From: a candidate division FCPU426 bacterium
GTDB taxonomy: Bacteria; Oederibacteriota; JAAXVQ01; JAUVAV01
NCBI GenBank assembly: GCA_030619365.1
Contig: JAUXBQ010000034.1
Location: 1-15,474 of the forward strand
DNA length: 15,474 bases
Reading direction: 5' to 3'
Made by a program: the position numbers and the translations under genes. Shown here in pieces: positions 7,986 to 15,155 of the stretch; position 1 is the first letter of the stretch; each line of letters begins with the position of its first letter. A model generated the notes under the pieces. It was not told where the DNA came from. It searched no databases and worked only from the letters and a program-made list of their open reading frames with translations.

Positions 7986-8804
7986 CTACAATCCAACCAG
8001 CGAAATCCTAGACCGGTTCGCCTCGGAAATGGTCTTTTCCTTTTGCAGGAATAGGGTCTGGTTGGCGTCAAAGGCCAGGACCGTGGCGCCGGACTTTTTC
8101 ATGACCATAATGGTGCCGGGGCCAATGACCGGTGTGTCAAAGCGAAGGTCCTGGCGCGGCTTGTTGACTTTCACCACCACGGCGCCGGTTTTGGCATATT
8201 CCCCGCTGCGGAGGATGCAGGCGTCCGTGCCTTCCATCGCTTCCACCGCGATGATTGCCTGGTCCTTGACCACCACGGTCTGGCCGATATCCGCACCGGC
8301 GATATGCTTGGCAATTTTGTAGCCGAACTGAATATCCCTGGCTTCCTGCCGGGTCGGCCCACGGCGGGTCAAGGGGCCCCGACCGGGCAATATGGGTTTG
8401 AGCAGCGATAGGGGGGAGATTACCTTGATACCCTCTTTTTCCAGGGTGCTGGCCACGGCGCTGAGGATGGAATCCGCCCGCTTGTCCTTTAATTTGGCCA
8501 GCAAGCTGATGGCGCGCCAATCCAATTTAATTTTTGAAAATAGATGCCGGTGCCCGATCACACCGGCCAGGACCGCCTGCGAGACTTGCGCGGCTTTGAA
8601 AAGCTTGATGACCCGGCCCACCTGGCCGATGCTGACCCAGTGAATCTCATCCACCTGGGCGGCCAGCCCGCGGTTGGTTTCTTCGGAAAAAGCGACAGCA
8701 ATGACCCGCCTGCCCTGGTCGCGGGCCGCCTGGGCCACCAGGAAGGGAAGCTCGCCCCAACCGGCGATTAAGCCCAGATTGCCAGGCACGCGTTTATTTC
8801 GCAA
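7986..8804 (-). CDS. lpxI: UDP-2,3-diacylglucosamine pyrophosphatase LpxI
   Basis: LpxI hydrolyses UDP-2,3-diacylglucosamine to lipid X and UMP, the step done by LpxH in Escherichia coli. The product (272 aa with this start) has the LpxI/DUF1009 signatures in order: LGLIAGWGELP near the N-terminus, DKRADSILSAVA (about 107-118), EGTDACI (191-197) and KPRQDLRFDTPVIGPGT near 215-231. D223 in that last motif matches, by my recollection, the catalytic aspartate (D225) of the Caulobacter enzyme. The start is uncertain. The TTG at 8804 overlaps the end of lpxA by 11 bases and lacks a well-spaced Shine-Dalgarno sequence. A GTG five codons later (8789) would fit the usual family N-terminus equally well. 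The overlap suggests translational coupling to lpxA. It is the last gene of the operon. Confidence 0.93.
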   Translation of the reverse strand: MRNKRVPGNLGLIAGWGELPFLVAQAARDQGRRVIAVAFSEETNRGLAAQVDEIHWVSIGQVGRVIKLFKAAQVSQAVLAGVIGHRHLFSKIKLDWRAISLLAKLKDKRADSILSAVASTLEKEGIKVISPLSLLKPILPGRGPLTRRGPTRQEARDIQFGYKIAKHIAGADIGQTVVVKDQAIIAVEAMEGTDACILRSGEYAKTGAVVVKVNKPRQDLRFDTPVIGPGTIMVMKKSGATVLAFDANQTLFLQKEKTISEANRSRISLVGL

Positions 8805-9567
8805 TGCCCCGTTGGGAATCTTTGATAAATTTCACGAGTAAATCCATTTCCGGCGTGTTTGGTTCCTCGTCCAGTTTGACCAGGGCCTGGGAAATGTTGA
8901 GTTTGGAGCGGTACAGAATACGGTACGCCCGCTCCACGACCTGCATCTGTTCTTTACTGAAGCCTTTCCGCTGCAAGCCGACCTTGTTAATGCCAACAAT
9001 GCGCAAAGGTGAGCCCGCGCACATAACGAACGGCGGCACGTCTTTGGGCACGCGGGACAACCCGCCCACAATCGCATGGGAGCCGATGCGCACATGCTGG
9101 TGAATGACGATCAATCCGCTCAGGGTGGCGTGATCCATGATGGTTACGTGACCGGCCATGGCCACCGAATTGGCAATTACGTTATGATTGCCGATCTGGC
9201 ACTCATGAGCGATGTGGGCATAGGCCATGATGAGATTATCGCTGCCGAAGACCGTGGCGTTCCCTTCGCCCGTGGCCCGGTTCATGGTCACGTATTCCCG
9301 GATGGTGTTCCGGTCCCCTATCTTCAGGAACGAGCGGCCGCCCTCAAACTTGAGGTCCTGGCATTCCGTGCCCAGGACCGCCCCGGTAAAAACGCGGTTC
9401 TCCCGGCCCAGGGTGGTTCCCTGATCAATCACGGCGTAGGGACCGACTACGGTCCGGTCCCCAATTTCCACCTGCCCGGCAATAATGGCCCCGGGGCCGA
9501 TTTCCACATCCTCGCCTAATTTGGCTTGGGAATGGACCACGGCTGAGGGATGAATGGTTACTGCCAC
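8794..9567 (-). CDS. lpxA: UDP-N-acetylglucosamine O-acyltransferase LpxA
   Basis: LpxA starts lipid A synthesis by moving a hydroxyacyl chain from acyl carrier protein to the 3-OH of UDP-GlcNAc in the cytoplasm. The 257-residue product has the left-handed beta-helix hexapeptide repeats (IGPGAII, IGDRTVVGPYAVI and so on). It carries MAYAHIAHEC with the expected catalytic histidine H121 (E. coli H125), VIHQHVRIG with H156, and the family motif NKVGLQRKGF before a C-terminal helical domain. Length is close to the usual 255-262. The start is GTG at 9567, with AAGGAGG whose GGAGG ends 5 bases upstream. G169 aligns with E. coli G173, the hydrocarbon-ruler position, which suggests a long (about C14) chain; that is an inference. 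It follows lpxC-fabZ after a 54-base gap containing a hairpin. Confidence 0.96.
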   Translation of the reverse strand: MAVTIHPSAVVHSQAKLGEDVEIGPGAIIAGQVEIGDRTVVGPYAVIDQGTTLGRENRVFTGAVLGTECQDLKFEGGRSFLKIGDRNTIREYVTMNRATGEGNATVFGSDNLIMAYAHIAHECQIGNHNVIANSVAMAGHVTIMDHATLSGLIVIHQHVRIGSHAIVGGLSRVPKDVPPFVMCAGSPLRIVGINKVGLQRKGFSKEQMQVVERAYRILYRSKLNISQALVKLDEEPNTPEMDLLVKFIKDSQRGIAK

Positions 9568-9590
9568 AATATCCTCCTTGAGTTTCCCGG

Positions 9591-9617
9591 CCGCCGGGGG
9601 GCTGACCGTCCCGGCGG
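9591..9617 (-). other. GC-rich hairpin in the lpxC/fabZ-lpxA gap
   Basis: A perfect 8-base inverted repeat, ccgccggg (9591-9598) and cccggcgg (9610-9617), surrounds an 11-base loop. It begins 4 bases after the lpxC-fabZ stop codon and ends 13 bases before the lpxA GGAGG. No T-tract follows, so it is unlikely to be a full intrinsic terminator. An effect on mRNA stability, processing or partial attenuation is inference. Confidence 0.5.
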
Positions 9618-9621
9618 GCGC

Positions 9622-10923
9622 TTAGCGGTCACTGAGCGTCGACATGAGATCGGCCTCGCAGACCAGATCCTCTCCCACGAACGCTTTCGCATGCATTTTG
9701 GCGATCTTGGAACGGAGCTTCTCAACCACCACCTCCAAGCGCAGCTGATCGCCGGGCAGGACGGGTTTGCGGAATTTGACATTGTCGATGCTGGCGAAAT
9801 ACACGACCTTGCCCCGGGCGTCCTCGGCGCTTTTCATAAGCAGCACGCCGCCGCACTGGGCCATGGCCTCCACAATCAATACGCCGGGCATGATGGGATG
9901 ACCGGGAAAATGTCCTTGAAAGAAGTGTTCGTTCATGGTCACATTCTTGATCCCCACCACGCGCTGGCCGGGTTCCAGATCAATGATCCGGTCCACGAGC
10001 AGCATGGGATAGCGATGCGGCAATAACTGTTCGATTTCCTTGGCATCGATAATCACTTGGCTGTTCCCCCTCTCGAAGTACCCTGTTTGTTTTTGCAGTT
10101 TTTTAACCAAAAGCACGTTCAATTCGTGTCCGGTCCGCCGGGCCTTGAAATAACCCTCGACCCGGCACCCCAGCAGGGCCAGGTCTCCTACGATATCGAG
10201 AATTTTATGATACACCAATTCGTTGTCAAAGCGAAAAGGCGGATTTTTCAGGCCGCATTCGTTCAGCACCAGGGCGTTTTCCAGGCTGCCGCCCTTGGCC
10301 AGCCCCTGGCTTTTCAAGCCCTCGATCTCGTGTTCAAAACAGAACGTCCGGCTGGGCGCGAGTAGGCCGGAAAAAACTTCCGGCGTGATATCCAGCGTGA
10401 CGCTCTGGGGCGCAACCTGGGGATGGCCGTAATCCAATTCATACGTGATCCGCAGGCCCGGATGCGGTTCGGCCGCAATGCCTTTGTCCACGCCCTGGGC
10501 GTGCACCGGGTGCGCCACCTGGAAAACTTTGCGTGGATGGCCGGGCTGAACCTGGGTTCCGGCCTCTTGCAGGACCGCGACAAAGGGCAGCGCCGAGCCG
10601 TCCATGATCGGCGGTTCGTGAGCCGTCAGCTCGATCAGGCAGTTGTCGATTTCAAGCCCGGCCAGCGCCGCCAACACGTGCTCAATGGTGTGGACCTCGA
10701 CCCCGTTTTCGCGAATCGCGGTGCCGCGCTGCGACTGGGAAACCAATTCCGCGCGGGGGCGAATTCGGGGTTCTCCGGGCAAGTCCTTCCTGACAATGGT
10801 ATAGCCGGTGTCCGGCGGCGCGGGAGCAAAGGTCAGCGTGACCTTGGTTCCCGTGTGCAGCCCGATGCCGGATAAGGAAACCGGTTTGGCCAGGGTCCGT
10901 TGCTCCACGGCCGTGGCCCTCAT
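9622..10923 (-). CDS. lpxC-fabZ: Bifunctional LpxC deacetylase / FabZ dehydratase fusion
   Basis: One 433-codon frame joins two enzymes. Residues 1 to about 275 are LpxC, the zinc deacetylase of UDP-3-O-acyl-GlcNAc and committed step of lipid A synthesis. It shows E81-H82 in HTIEHVLAALAG, H239 and D243 in YHKILDIVGDLAL, and H266 in RTGHELNVLL. These match the E. coli catalytic and zinc residues E78, H79, H238, D242 and H265. Residues about 288-433 are FabZ, 3-hydroxyacyl-ACP dehydratase, with LPHRYPMLLVDR, GHFPGHPIMPGV (catalytic H338) and VEAMAQ (E352). Both halves look complete. LpxC-FabZ fusions are known in Bacteroidetes and some other phyla. The ATG overlaps the lpxD stop as ATGA, which suggests coupled translation. 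An in-frame GTG at 10056 (codon 290), with AGGGGG 9 bases upstream, sits at the domain junction and might give a separate FabZ. Confidence 0.96.
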   Translation of the reverse strand: MRATAVEQRTLAKPVSLSGIGLHTGTKVTLTFAPAPPDTGYTIVRKDLPGEPRIRPRAELVSQSQRGTAIRENGVEVHTIEHVLAALAGLEIDNCLIELTAHEPPIMDGSALPFVAVLQEAGTQVQPGHPRKVFQVAHPVHAQGVDKGIAAEPHPGLRITYELDYGHPQVAPQSVTLDITPEVFSGLLAPSRTFCFEHEIEGLKSQGLAKGGSLENALVLNECGLKNPPFRFDNELVYHKILDIVGDLALLGCRVEGYFKARRTGHELNVLLVKKLQKQTGYFERGNSQVIIDAKEIEQLLPHRYPMLLVDRIIDLEPGQRVVGIKNVTMNEHFFQGHFPGHPIMPGVLIVEAMAQCGGVLLMKSAEDARGKVVYFASIDNVKFRKPVLPGDQLRLEVVVEKLRSKIAKMHAKAFVGEDLVCEADLMSTLSDR

Positions 10924-11954
10924 TTTTTTTCCAGCCGCTTGACTTGGCCCTCAAGCTCCTTGATCTGTTTCCGCATTTCCCGCAAACGGCCGTATTCGGC
11001 CAGCAAGCGGAGGGTTTCCTTGTGAGGGCGGGCCGGCGTTCCCCAAAAAAATTCGCCGGCCTTGACATTGTTCATGATCCCCGATTGCGCGCCTAAAATG
11101 GCGTTGTCCCCGATGGTAATGTGCCCGTTGGTTCCGACCTGGCCGCCGACCATGACGTGATTGCCGAGGGTGGTGGTTCCGGAAAAACCCGCCTGGGCCG
11201 CGACCACCGTGTCTTCCCCGATCCGGCAGTTGTGCGCCACCATGACCAGGTTGTCGATTTTACTGCCGCGTCCGATGCTGGTCGTTCCCAGCGCGGCCCG
11301 GTCAATGGTCACATTCGCCCCGATTTCCACGTCATCCTCGATCCGGACCGTGCCGATTTGGGGGATTTTTTTGTATTGCTTGCCATCCGGGGCGAACCCA
11401 AACCCGTCCGCGCCGATCACCGCGCCGGGATGCACGATCACGCGGTTGCCCAGGGTGATCCCCTCCCGGATGACGACATTGGGATAAATCACACCGGCTG
11501 CGCCCAGCGCCGTGTTGGCGCCCACGTAAACCTGCGCGACCAACACCGTGCCAGCGCCGATGCGGGCCCCGGCCTCCACCACGCAGAAGGGCCCAATGGC
11601 CACATCGGGCTCCAACCGGGCCTCCGGGTGAACGCAGGCCAGCGCATGCACGCCGGGTCCGGGTAAAGGAATGGCCGGCGCAAAAATCTCGGTGATTTTC
11701 ACGAAAACCAGATAGGGATTGTCGCTTACCAGGCAGGGCTTGTCCCAGGCCACGTCCCGCGGAATCACCACCGCACTGGCCCGTGTCTGCTCCAATTGCT
11801 TGCGGTATTTCCGGTTGGCCAGGAAACTGATGGCGCCCGGACCGGCCTCATCCAGGGCCCCGATCGTCGTGATCACGACCTGCCCGGCGTGCGGCCCGCG
11901 GAGTTCGGCTCCGGTCAGCTCGGATAGTTCGCCCAAGGTCTTTTGCATACCCAT
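10920..11954 (-). CDS. lpxD: UDP-3-O-acylglucosamine N-acyltransferase LpxD
   Basis: LpxD adds the second, amide-linked hydroxyacyl chain to UDP-3-O-acyl-glucosamine, after LpxA and LpxC. The 344-residue product has the N-terminal uridine-binding domain (about 1-105, with GPGAISFLANRKY), then a long left-handed beta-helix of hexapeptide repeats. It includes VIGADGFGFAPDG, VTIDRAALG and the catalytic histidine H241 in VMVAHNCRIGEDTVVAAQ (E. coli H239). A lysine- and glutamate-rich helix ends the protein (about 311-344). Length fits the family. The ATG at 11954 has GGAG 8 bases upstream; a second ATG lies two codons later. The gene follows skp after a 57-base gap with a strong hairpin, and its stop overlaps the lpxC-fabZ start by 4 bases. 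Confidence 0.96.
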   Translation of the reverse strand: MGMQKTLGELSELTGAELRGPHAGQVVITTIGALDEAGPGAISFLANRKYRKQLEQTRASAVVIPRDVAWDKPCLVSDNPYLVFVKITEIFAPAIPLPGPGVHALACVHPEARLEPDVAIGPFCVVEAGARIGAGTVLVAQVYVGANTALGAAGVIYPNVVIREGITLGNRVIVHPGAVIGADGFGFAPDGKQYKKIPQIGTVRIEDDVEIGANVTIDRAALGTTSIGRGSKIDNLVMVAHNCRIGEDTVVAAQAGFSGTTTLGNHVMVGGQVGTNGHITIGDNAILGAQSGIMNNVKAGEFFWGTPARPHKETLRLLAEYGRLREMRKQIKELEGQVKRLEKK

Positions 11955-11971
11955 GGTCCCGGCTCCTGCTT

Positions 11972-12004
11972 CCGGACGCTGGCCGCGTGTCGGTCAGCGT
12001 CCGG
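11972..12004 (-). other. Strong hairpin in the skp-lpxD gap
   Basis: A perfect 10-base inverted repeat, ccggacgctg (11972-11981) and cagcgtccgg (11995-12004), encloses 13 bases. Within these, a further CCG/CGG pairing can extend the stem past one mismatch. It starts 8 bases after the skp stop codon and ends 5 bases before the lpxD GGAG. No T-run follows. It is placed to act as an mRNA 3'-end stabiliser, a processing site or a partial attenuator between the bamA-skp and lpx parts of the operon; the role is inferred. Confidence 0.65.
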
Positions 12005-12012
12005 CAAAATAA

Positions 12013-12522
12013 CTATTTGGAGTTCAAAGCGTCCAGTACTTTGTAGGTGAGATCCTGGCCGTCATGGTAAAGCACGGTTTCCTTTTCCAGCACCAGGTCG
12101 TATTTTTCCTTTTTAGCAATTCGTTTCACGATCGCTCTGACGTCATTGAGAATGCCTTCCATAAGCGTGCGCTGTTTTTTCATGAGCAGGCTCTGGGTTT
12201 CCCGGTATTTTTCGCGGAACACGTCCTGTTTTTTCTCGAATTTGCCCAGGAGCTTCTTGAATTTTTTCTCGGACACAATGCCCTTTTGCCGCTCCAGGGC
12301 GCTTTTCTCTTTCTCCAAATCCTCGCTCATTTTGCGCAATTCGTTTTTCTTGTCATCCAGGTCTTTTTCCAGCCGTTCCTGGGCTTCTTTCGTTTTCTCG
12401 TATTCCTTGACTACTTTGGCGGTGTCCACCACGGCAATTTTCGTGGCCCCGGCACTGGCGGCGATCGCCAGGGCCAGCACCGCGACAATACTGCCCAGCA
12501 TAATCCGATTCATCCCATGCAT
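12013..12522 (-). CDS. skp: Periplasmic chaperone Skp/OmpH family protein
   Basis: Skp-type chaperones hold unfolded outer-membrane proteins in the periplasm and hand them to the BAM complex. The 169-residue product begins with a signal peptide (residues 1 to about 26, hydrophobic core IVAVLALAIAASAGA). TKIAVVDTAKVVKEYEKTKE follows, the usual start of mature OmpH proteins. A long, highly charged lysine- and glutamate-rich coiled coil spans about 35-120. It ends with YDLVLEKETVLYHDGQDLTYKVLDAL, the typical C-terminal beta part. Length matches E. coli Skp (161). The start is ATG at 12522 with GAGGAGG 7 bases upstream. It lies 50 bases after bamA, the normal partnership. Confidence in the family is high; the exact client range cannot be seen. 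Confidence 0.93.
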   Translation of the reverse strand: MHGMNRIMLGSIVAVLALAIAASAGATKIAVVDTAKVVKEYEKTKEAQERLEKDLDDKKNELRKMSEDLEKEKSALERQKGIVSEKKFKKLLGKFEKKQDVFREKYRETQSLLMKKQRTLMEGILNDVRAIVKRIAKKEKYDLVLEKETVLYHDGQDLTYKVLDALNSK

Positions 12523-12572
12523 GTTTTTTCCTCCTCACGCTTTCGCGAAATGTAAAATGTGATGTTATCCTT

Positions 12573-14930
12573 TTAAAATATATTGCCGATGTTAAAGTGA
12601 TAATTTAAAGTCGGTGGCCGTCCGTCCGGATCCGGGTCCAGGGGATAGCCGAAATCAAAACGAATTAAAATGACGGTCCCCGGCACGTTCAGCCGGATGC
12701 CCAATCCCGCGCCTTTGTACAATGACGGAAAGGATGTAAAGTAGGATTCCGCCGCTGAGTCCACGCCCTCGAAATCGCTCCATACATTGCCCGCGTCAAA
12801 AAAAGCCACACCCTTGAGCGGGCCGATAATCGGGAAATGGACTTCCGCGTTGGTGACCAATTTTAAAAGCCCGCCGCCTCCGGTCAAATCACTGCCAAAC
12901 AGGCCTTCCCGGTAACCTCGCACGGAATCCGTTCCGCCCACCTGGAAGCGCTCGCTGGGTGGAACATCGTGGCCGCTGTCCACAATCCCGTAGGGATAGC
13001 TATGGGCGTAACCGGCCTCGCCATGCAAGGCTAACACAAATTTCCAGAATAAGGGTATATACAAAGTGCTGTCCATCAGGTATTTGATGTAATTGTTGTC
13101 CCCGCCCAAGAGCCCCCCGGCCAGTTCCACGGACAGCCGCTGGTAGGTGCCCTGATGAGGATCGAATACATTATCCCGGGTATCGTACAAAAGGGTCGGC
13201 GTCACTGAACTGGTATCACTGCGTCCTTCATCTATGCCGGAGATGTCGGAATCCACGTCCGTATACTCGTTGCTTTCCAACTTGTAAGTGAAAAATCCCT
13301 TCCAAAATTCGTCAAACCGCCGGCCCAGCCGGATGGCGCCGCCCTGGGAGAGGAGATTGTAATTCTGGCTGTTGTAGCCCTTGCTCTTGTTCATGTTCCA
13401 GATATCCACCCCAAAGGAAACCGGGGCGTCGAAGAGCCAGGGTTCGGTAAACGACATCTGCCAGCTTTGACGCAGGGCGCCCAGTTCCCACTGCAGGTTG
13501 ACGGACTGCCCGTTGCCAAAGAGGTTGGCCTGTGAAAGCTGCAGGTAGCCCATGAGATAATCCACCGAGGAGTATCCGGCGCCCAGGCTGATGGTGCCGG
13601 TGTGGCGCTCATCCACCTCAAAGACCAGCACCTGCTCGGACGGCGTGCCGCCGGGTTCGGTGTTGACTTTGACGTCCTGAAAGAACCCCAGGTTCGAGAT
13701 CCGTTCTCGCGACCGCTGGATTTTCCGGGAATCAAACGCCTCGCCCGGCTCCACCCGGATCTCGCGGCGAATGACTTTATCCTTGGTGATGGTGTTGCCC
13801 CGAATGTCGATCCGCTCCACCCGCGCGATCGAACCTTCCCGGATCACAACGGACACATCCACCGTGCCGGCGTCGTCCTGGTATTTCATTTCCGTCGAAA
13901 CATCCGAGAAAATGTACCCTTTTTCGGCGTAGGTCATCCGGATCATCTGCAGATCCTGTTCAAAAATCAGCCGGTCCAGAATGGCGCCCGGTTTCAGGGC
14001 CATGCGTCCCAACAATTCTGCTTGCGAGAAAATGATGTTGCCGCTGATCTCCAGCTGACCGATGATAAACTGCGTGCCTTCGTCCAACTGCAGGCTGATG
14101 GTCATCTCCTTGGTCTGGGTGTTCACCTCCAGCGCCTTCCGGACAATCTCCACGCGGTTCAACTCGATATCCTGCAGCCCGTATCCGAACAGCTTGGCTT
14201 TCAGGTAACCCTCTTTGGCGTAGCGCAGGAGAATTCTTTTAAGGTCGTCGATGAACGTGGCTTCCTTGTACACGCCGCCCACGAACCAGCCGGCTTCCTT
14301 GGTTTCCATTACGCCCTTGATGTCTCCGGCGGAGAATGCCTCGTTCCCGGTCACCAGTATTTTCGTGACCTTGACTTTGAGGCCTTCCTTCACCTGAAAG
14401 GTAAGGGCCACGCCCTGAGCGCCTTTCTGGATTTCGGGCCGGATTCCGGCTTCGTAATACTCCTTGTCATGGTAGAACACCACCATTTTCCGGGCCGCGC
14501 TGTCCACGGAAAAAGCGTCGTAGGGTGTGCCCGGAGTCAGTCCGGATTCTTCCATTAATTTTTTATCTGAAAAAGCGTCGTTACCTTGAAAGGTAATGCC
14601 GGTGATCGCGGGTTTTTCCTTAACGCGGATGAGGAGGCGCAATGTGCCGTCCGAGAGCGGCTGCAGCAGGAAATGCACGTCATCGAATTTACCGGTTTCC
14701 CAGATGGCTTTCAGATCGCGATCCAGAACCATGCGCACGGATTGCGCCTGGTCGCCCGTTTTCACCTTGAGCCAGGAAATGATATCCTCGCCGGCAATGG
14801 TTTGGTTGCCGTCCACCTGGATCTCAGAGATAATTTTGGGGACCGTGTTGCTGGCAGCCAGAAGGGGTAATCCGAAGCTCACGCAAATGACGCCGGTTAG
14901 CGCAAATATTTTGAAAAGCCTTGAAAACAC
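12573..14930 (-). CDS. bamA: Outer-membrane protein assembly factor BamA (Omp85)
   Basis: BamA inserts beta-barrel proteins into the outer membrane. The 785-residue product has a signal peptide (1 to about 26, ending LPLLAA). Five POTRA domains follow from about 32 to 440, each with the typical beta-strand plus GN motif: VDGNQTI, FQGNDAF, VTGNEAF, ISGNIIF, IRGNTIT. The last POTRA carries RERISNLGFFQDVKV. The barrel runs from about 445 to the end, contains the conserved L6 loop motif VRGY (R671) in GGTDSVRGYREGLFG, and finishes in a C-terminal aromatic residue (NIGNIF). Length fits BamA (about 750-810). The start is GTG at 14930; GGAGG lies 11 bases upstream, slightly far, but no better start exists. 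It is the first gene of the operon, directly behind a strong promoter. TamA is the main alternative, but TamA has only three POTRA domains. Confidence 0.96.
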   Translation of the reverse strand: MFSRLFKIFALTGVICVSFGLPLLAASNTVPKIISEIQVDGNQTIAGEDIISWLKVKTGDQAQSVRMVLDRDLKAIWETGKFDDVHFLLQPLSDGTLRLLIRVKEKPAITGITFQGNDAFSDKKLMEESGLTPGTPYDAFSVDSAARKMVVFYHDKEYYEAGIRPEIQKGAQGVALTFQVKEGLKVKVTKILVTGNEAFSAGDIKGVMETKEAGWFVGGVYKEATFIDDLKRILLRYAKEGYLKAKLFGYGLQDIELNRVEIVRKALEVNTQTKEMTISLQLDEGTQFIIGQLEISGNIIFSQAELLGRMALKPGAILDRLIFEQDLQMIRMTYAEKGYIFSDVSTEMKYQDDAGTVDVSVVIREGSIARVERIDIRGNTITKDKVIRREIRVEPGEAFDSRKIQRSRERISNLGFFQDVKVNTEPGGTPSEQVLVFEVDERHTGTISLGAGYSSVDYLMGYLQLSQANLFGNGQSVNLQWELGALRQSWQMSFTEPWLFDAPVSFGVDIWNMNKSKGYNSQNYNLLSQGGAIRLGRRFDEFWKGFFTYKLESNEYTDVDSDISGIDEGRSDTSSVTPTLLYDTRDNVFDPHQGTYQRLSVELAGGLLGGDNNYIKYLMDSTLYIPLFWKFVLALHGEAGYAHSYPYGIVDSGHDVPPSERFQVGGTDSVRGYREGLFGSDLTGGGGLLKLVTNAEVHFPIIGPLKGVAFFDAGNVWSDFEGVDSAAESYFTSFPSLYKGAGLGIRLNVPGTVILIRFDFGYPLDPDPDGRPPTLNYHFNIGNIF

Positions 14931-14967
14931 AGGCTAAAATTCCTCCATTCGTTTGAAAATTTGACCG

Positions 14968-14996
14968 ATTCTAACAGAAGACCTATATGCCGTCAA
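14968..14996 (-). promoter_or_regulatory. Sigma70-type promoter of the bamA operon
   Basis: On the minus strand, TTGACG (14991-14996) and TAGAAT (14968-14973) are separated by exactly 17 bases. Each hexamer differs from consensus at one position, and a TG one base before the -10 makes it an extended -10. The expected transcription start is near 14961, leaving a leader of about 30 bases with GGAGG at 14942-14946. It is the best promoter-like sequence I found in the window. Confidence 0.75.
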
Positions 14997-15034
14997 GTTA
15001 TTACCACTGCCCGGGAAAATTTGTTCCTACCAGT

Positions 15035-15064
15035 ACGGGGACGGCCGGGTTACCCGCCCCCCGT
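15035..15064. repeat. GC-rich imperfect hairpin between tamB-like gene and bamA
   Basis: Outer arms acgggg (15035-15040) and ccccgt (15059-15064) enclose inner arms cggg and cccg around a three-base loop, with unpaired bases on both sides between them. No T-tract follows on either strand. It lies between the terminator and the bamA promoter and is outside both transcripts as I read them. It could be a dispersed extragenic palindrome, but no second copy is in the window. Confidence 0.35.
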
Positions 15065-15108
15065 GACAGTCAATGGGGTGAAAGACCCTCAGCCGGACCG
15101 CGCTTTCC

Positions 15109-15136
15109 AAAAAAATAAGTCCCGGCATATGGACCT
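15109..15136 (-). terminator. Intrinsic terminator of the tamB-like gene
   Basis: On the minus strand a six-pair stem, AGGTCC with GGACTT (one G-T pair, 8-base loop, 15117-15136), is followed directly by ATTTTTTT (15109-15116). It begins 19 bases after the stop codon of the upstream gene, the usual placing. The stem is short but the T-tract is good. Confidence 0.65.
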
Positions 15137-15155
15137 TTGACACTCCTGTTTGCTT

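Noticed and set aside
12541..12550. Palindrome tttcgcgaaa in the bamA-skp gap
   Set aside because: Too short and without loop space for a stable hairpin. It could be an operator, but nothing supports that.
13602..14558. Long plus-strand open frame (318 codons) opposite bamA
   Set aside because: It is fully antisense to a clear BamA, and its His-, Asp- and Gly-rich product is typical of the complement of a GC-rich gene. The similar frames opposite lpxA, lpxC and lpxD are rejected for the same reason.
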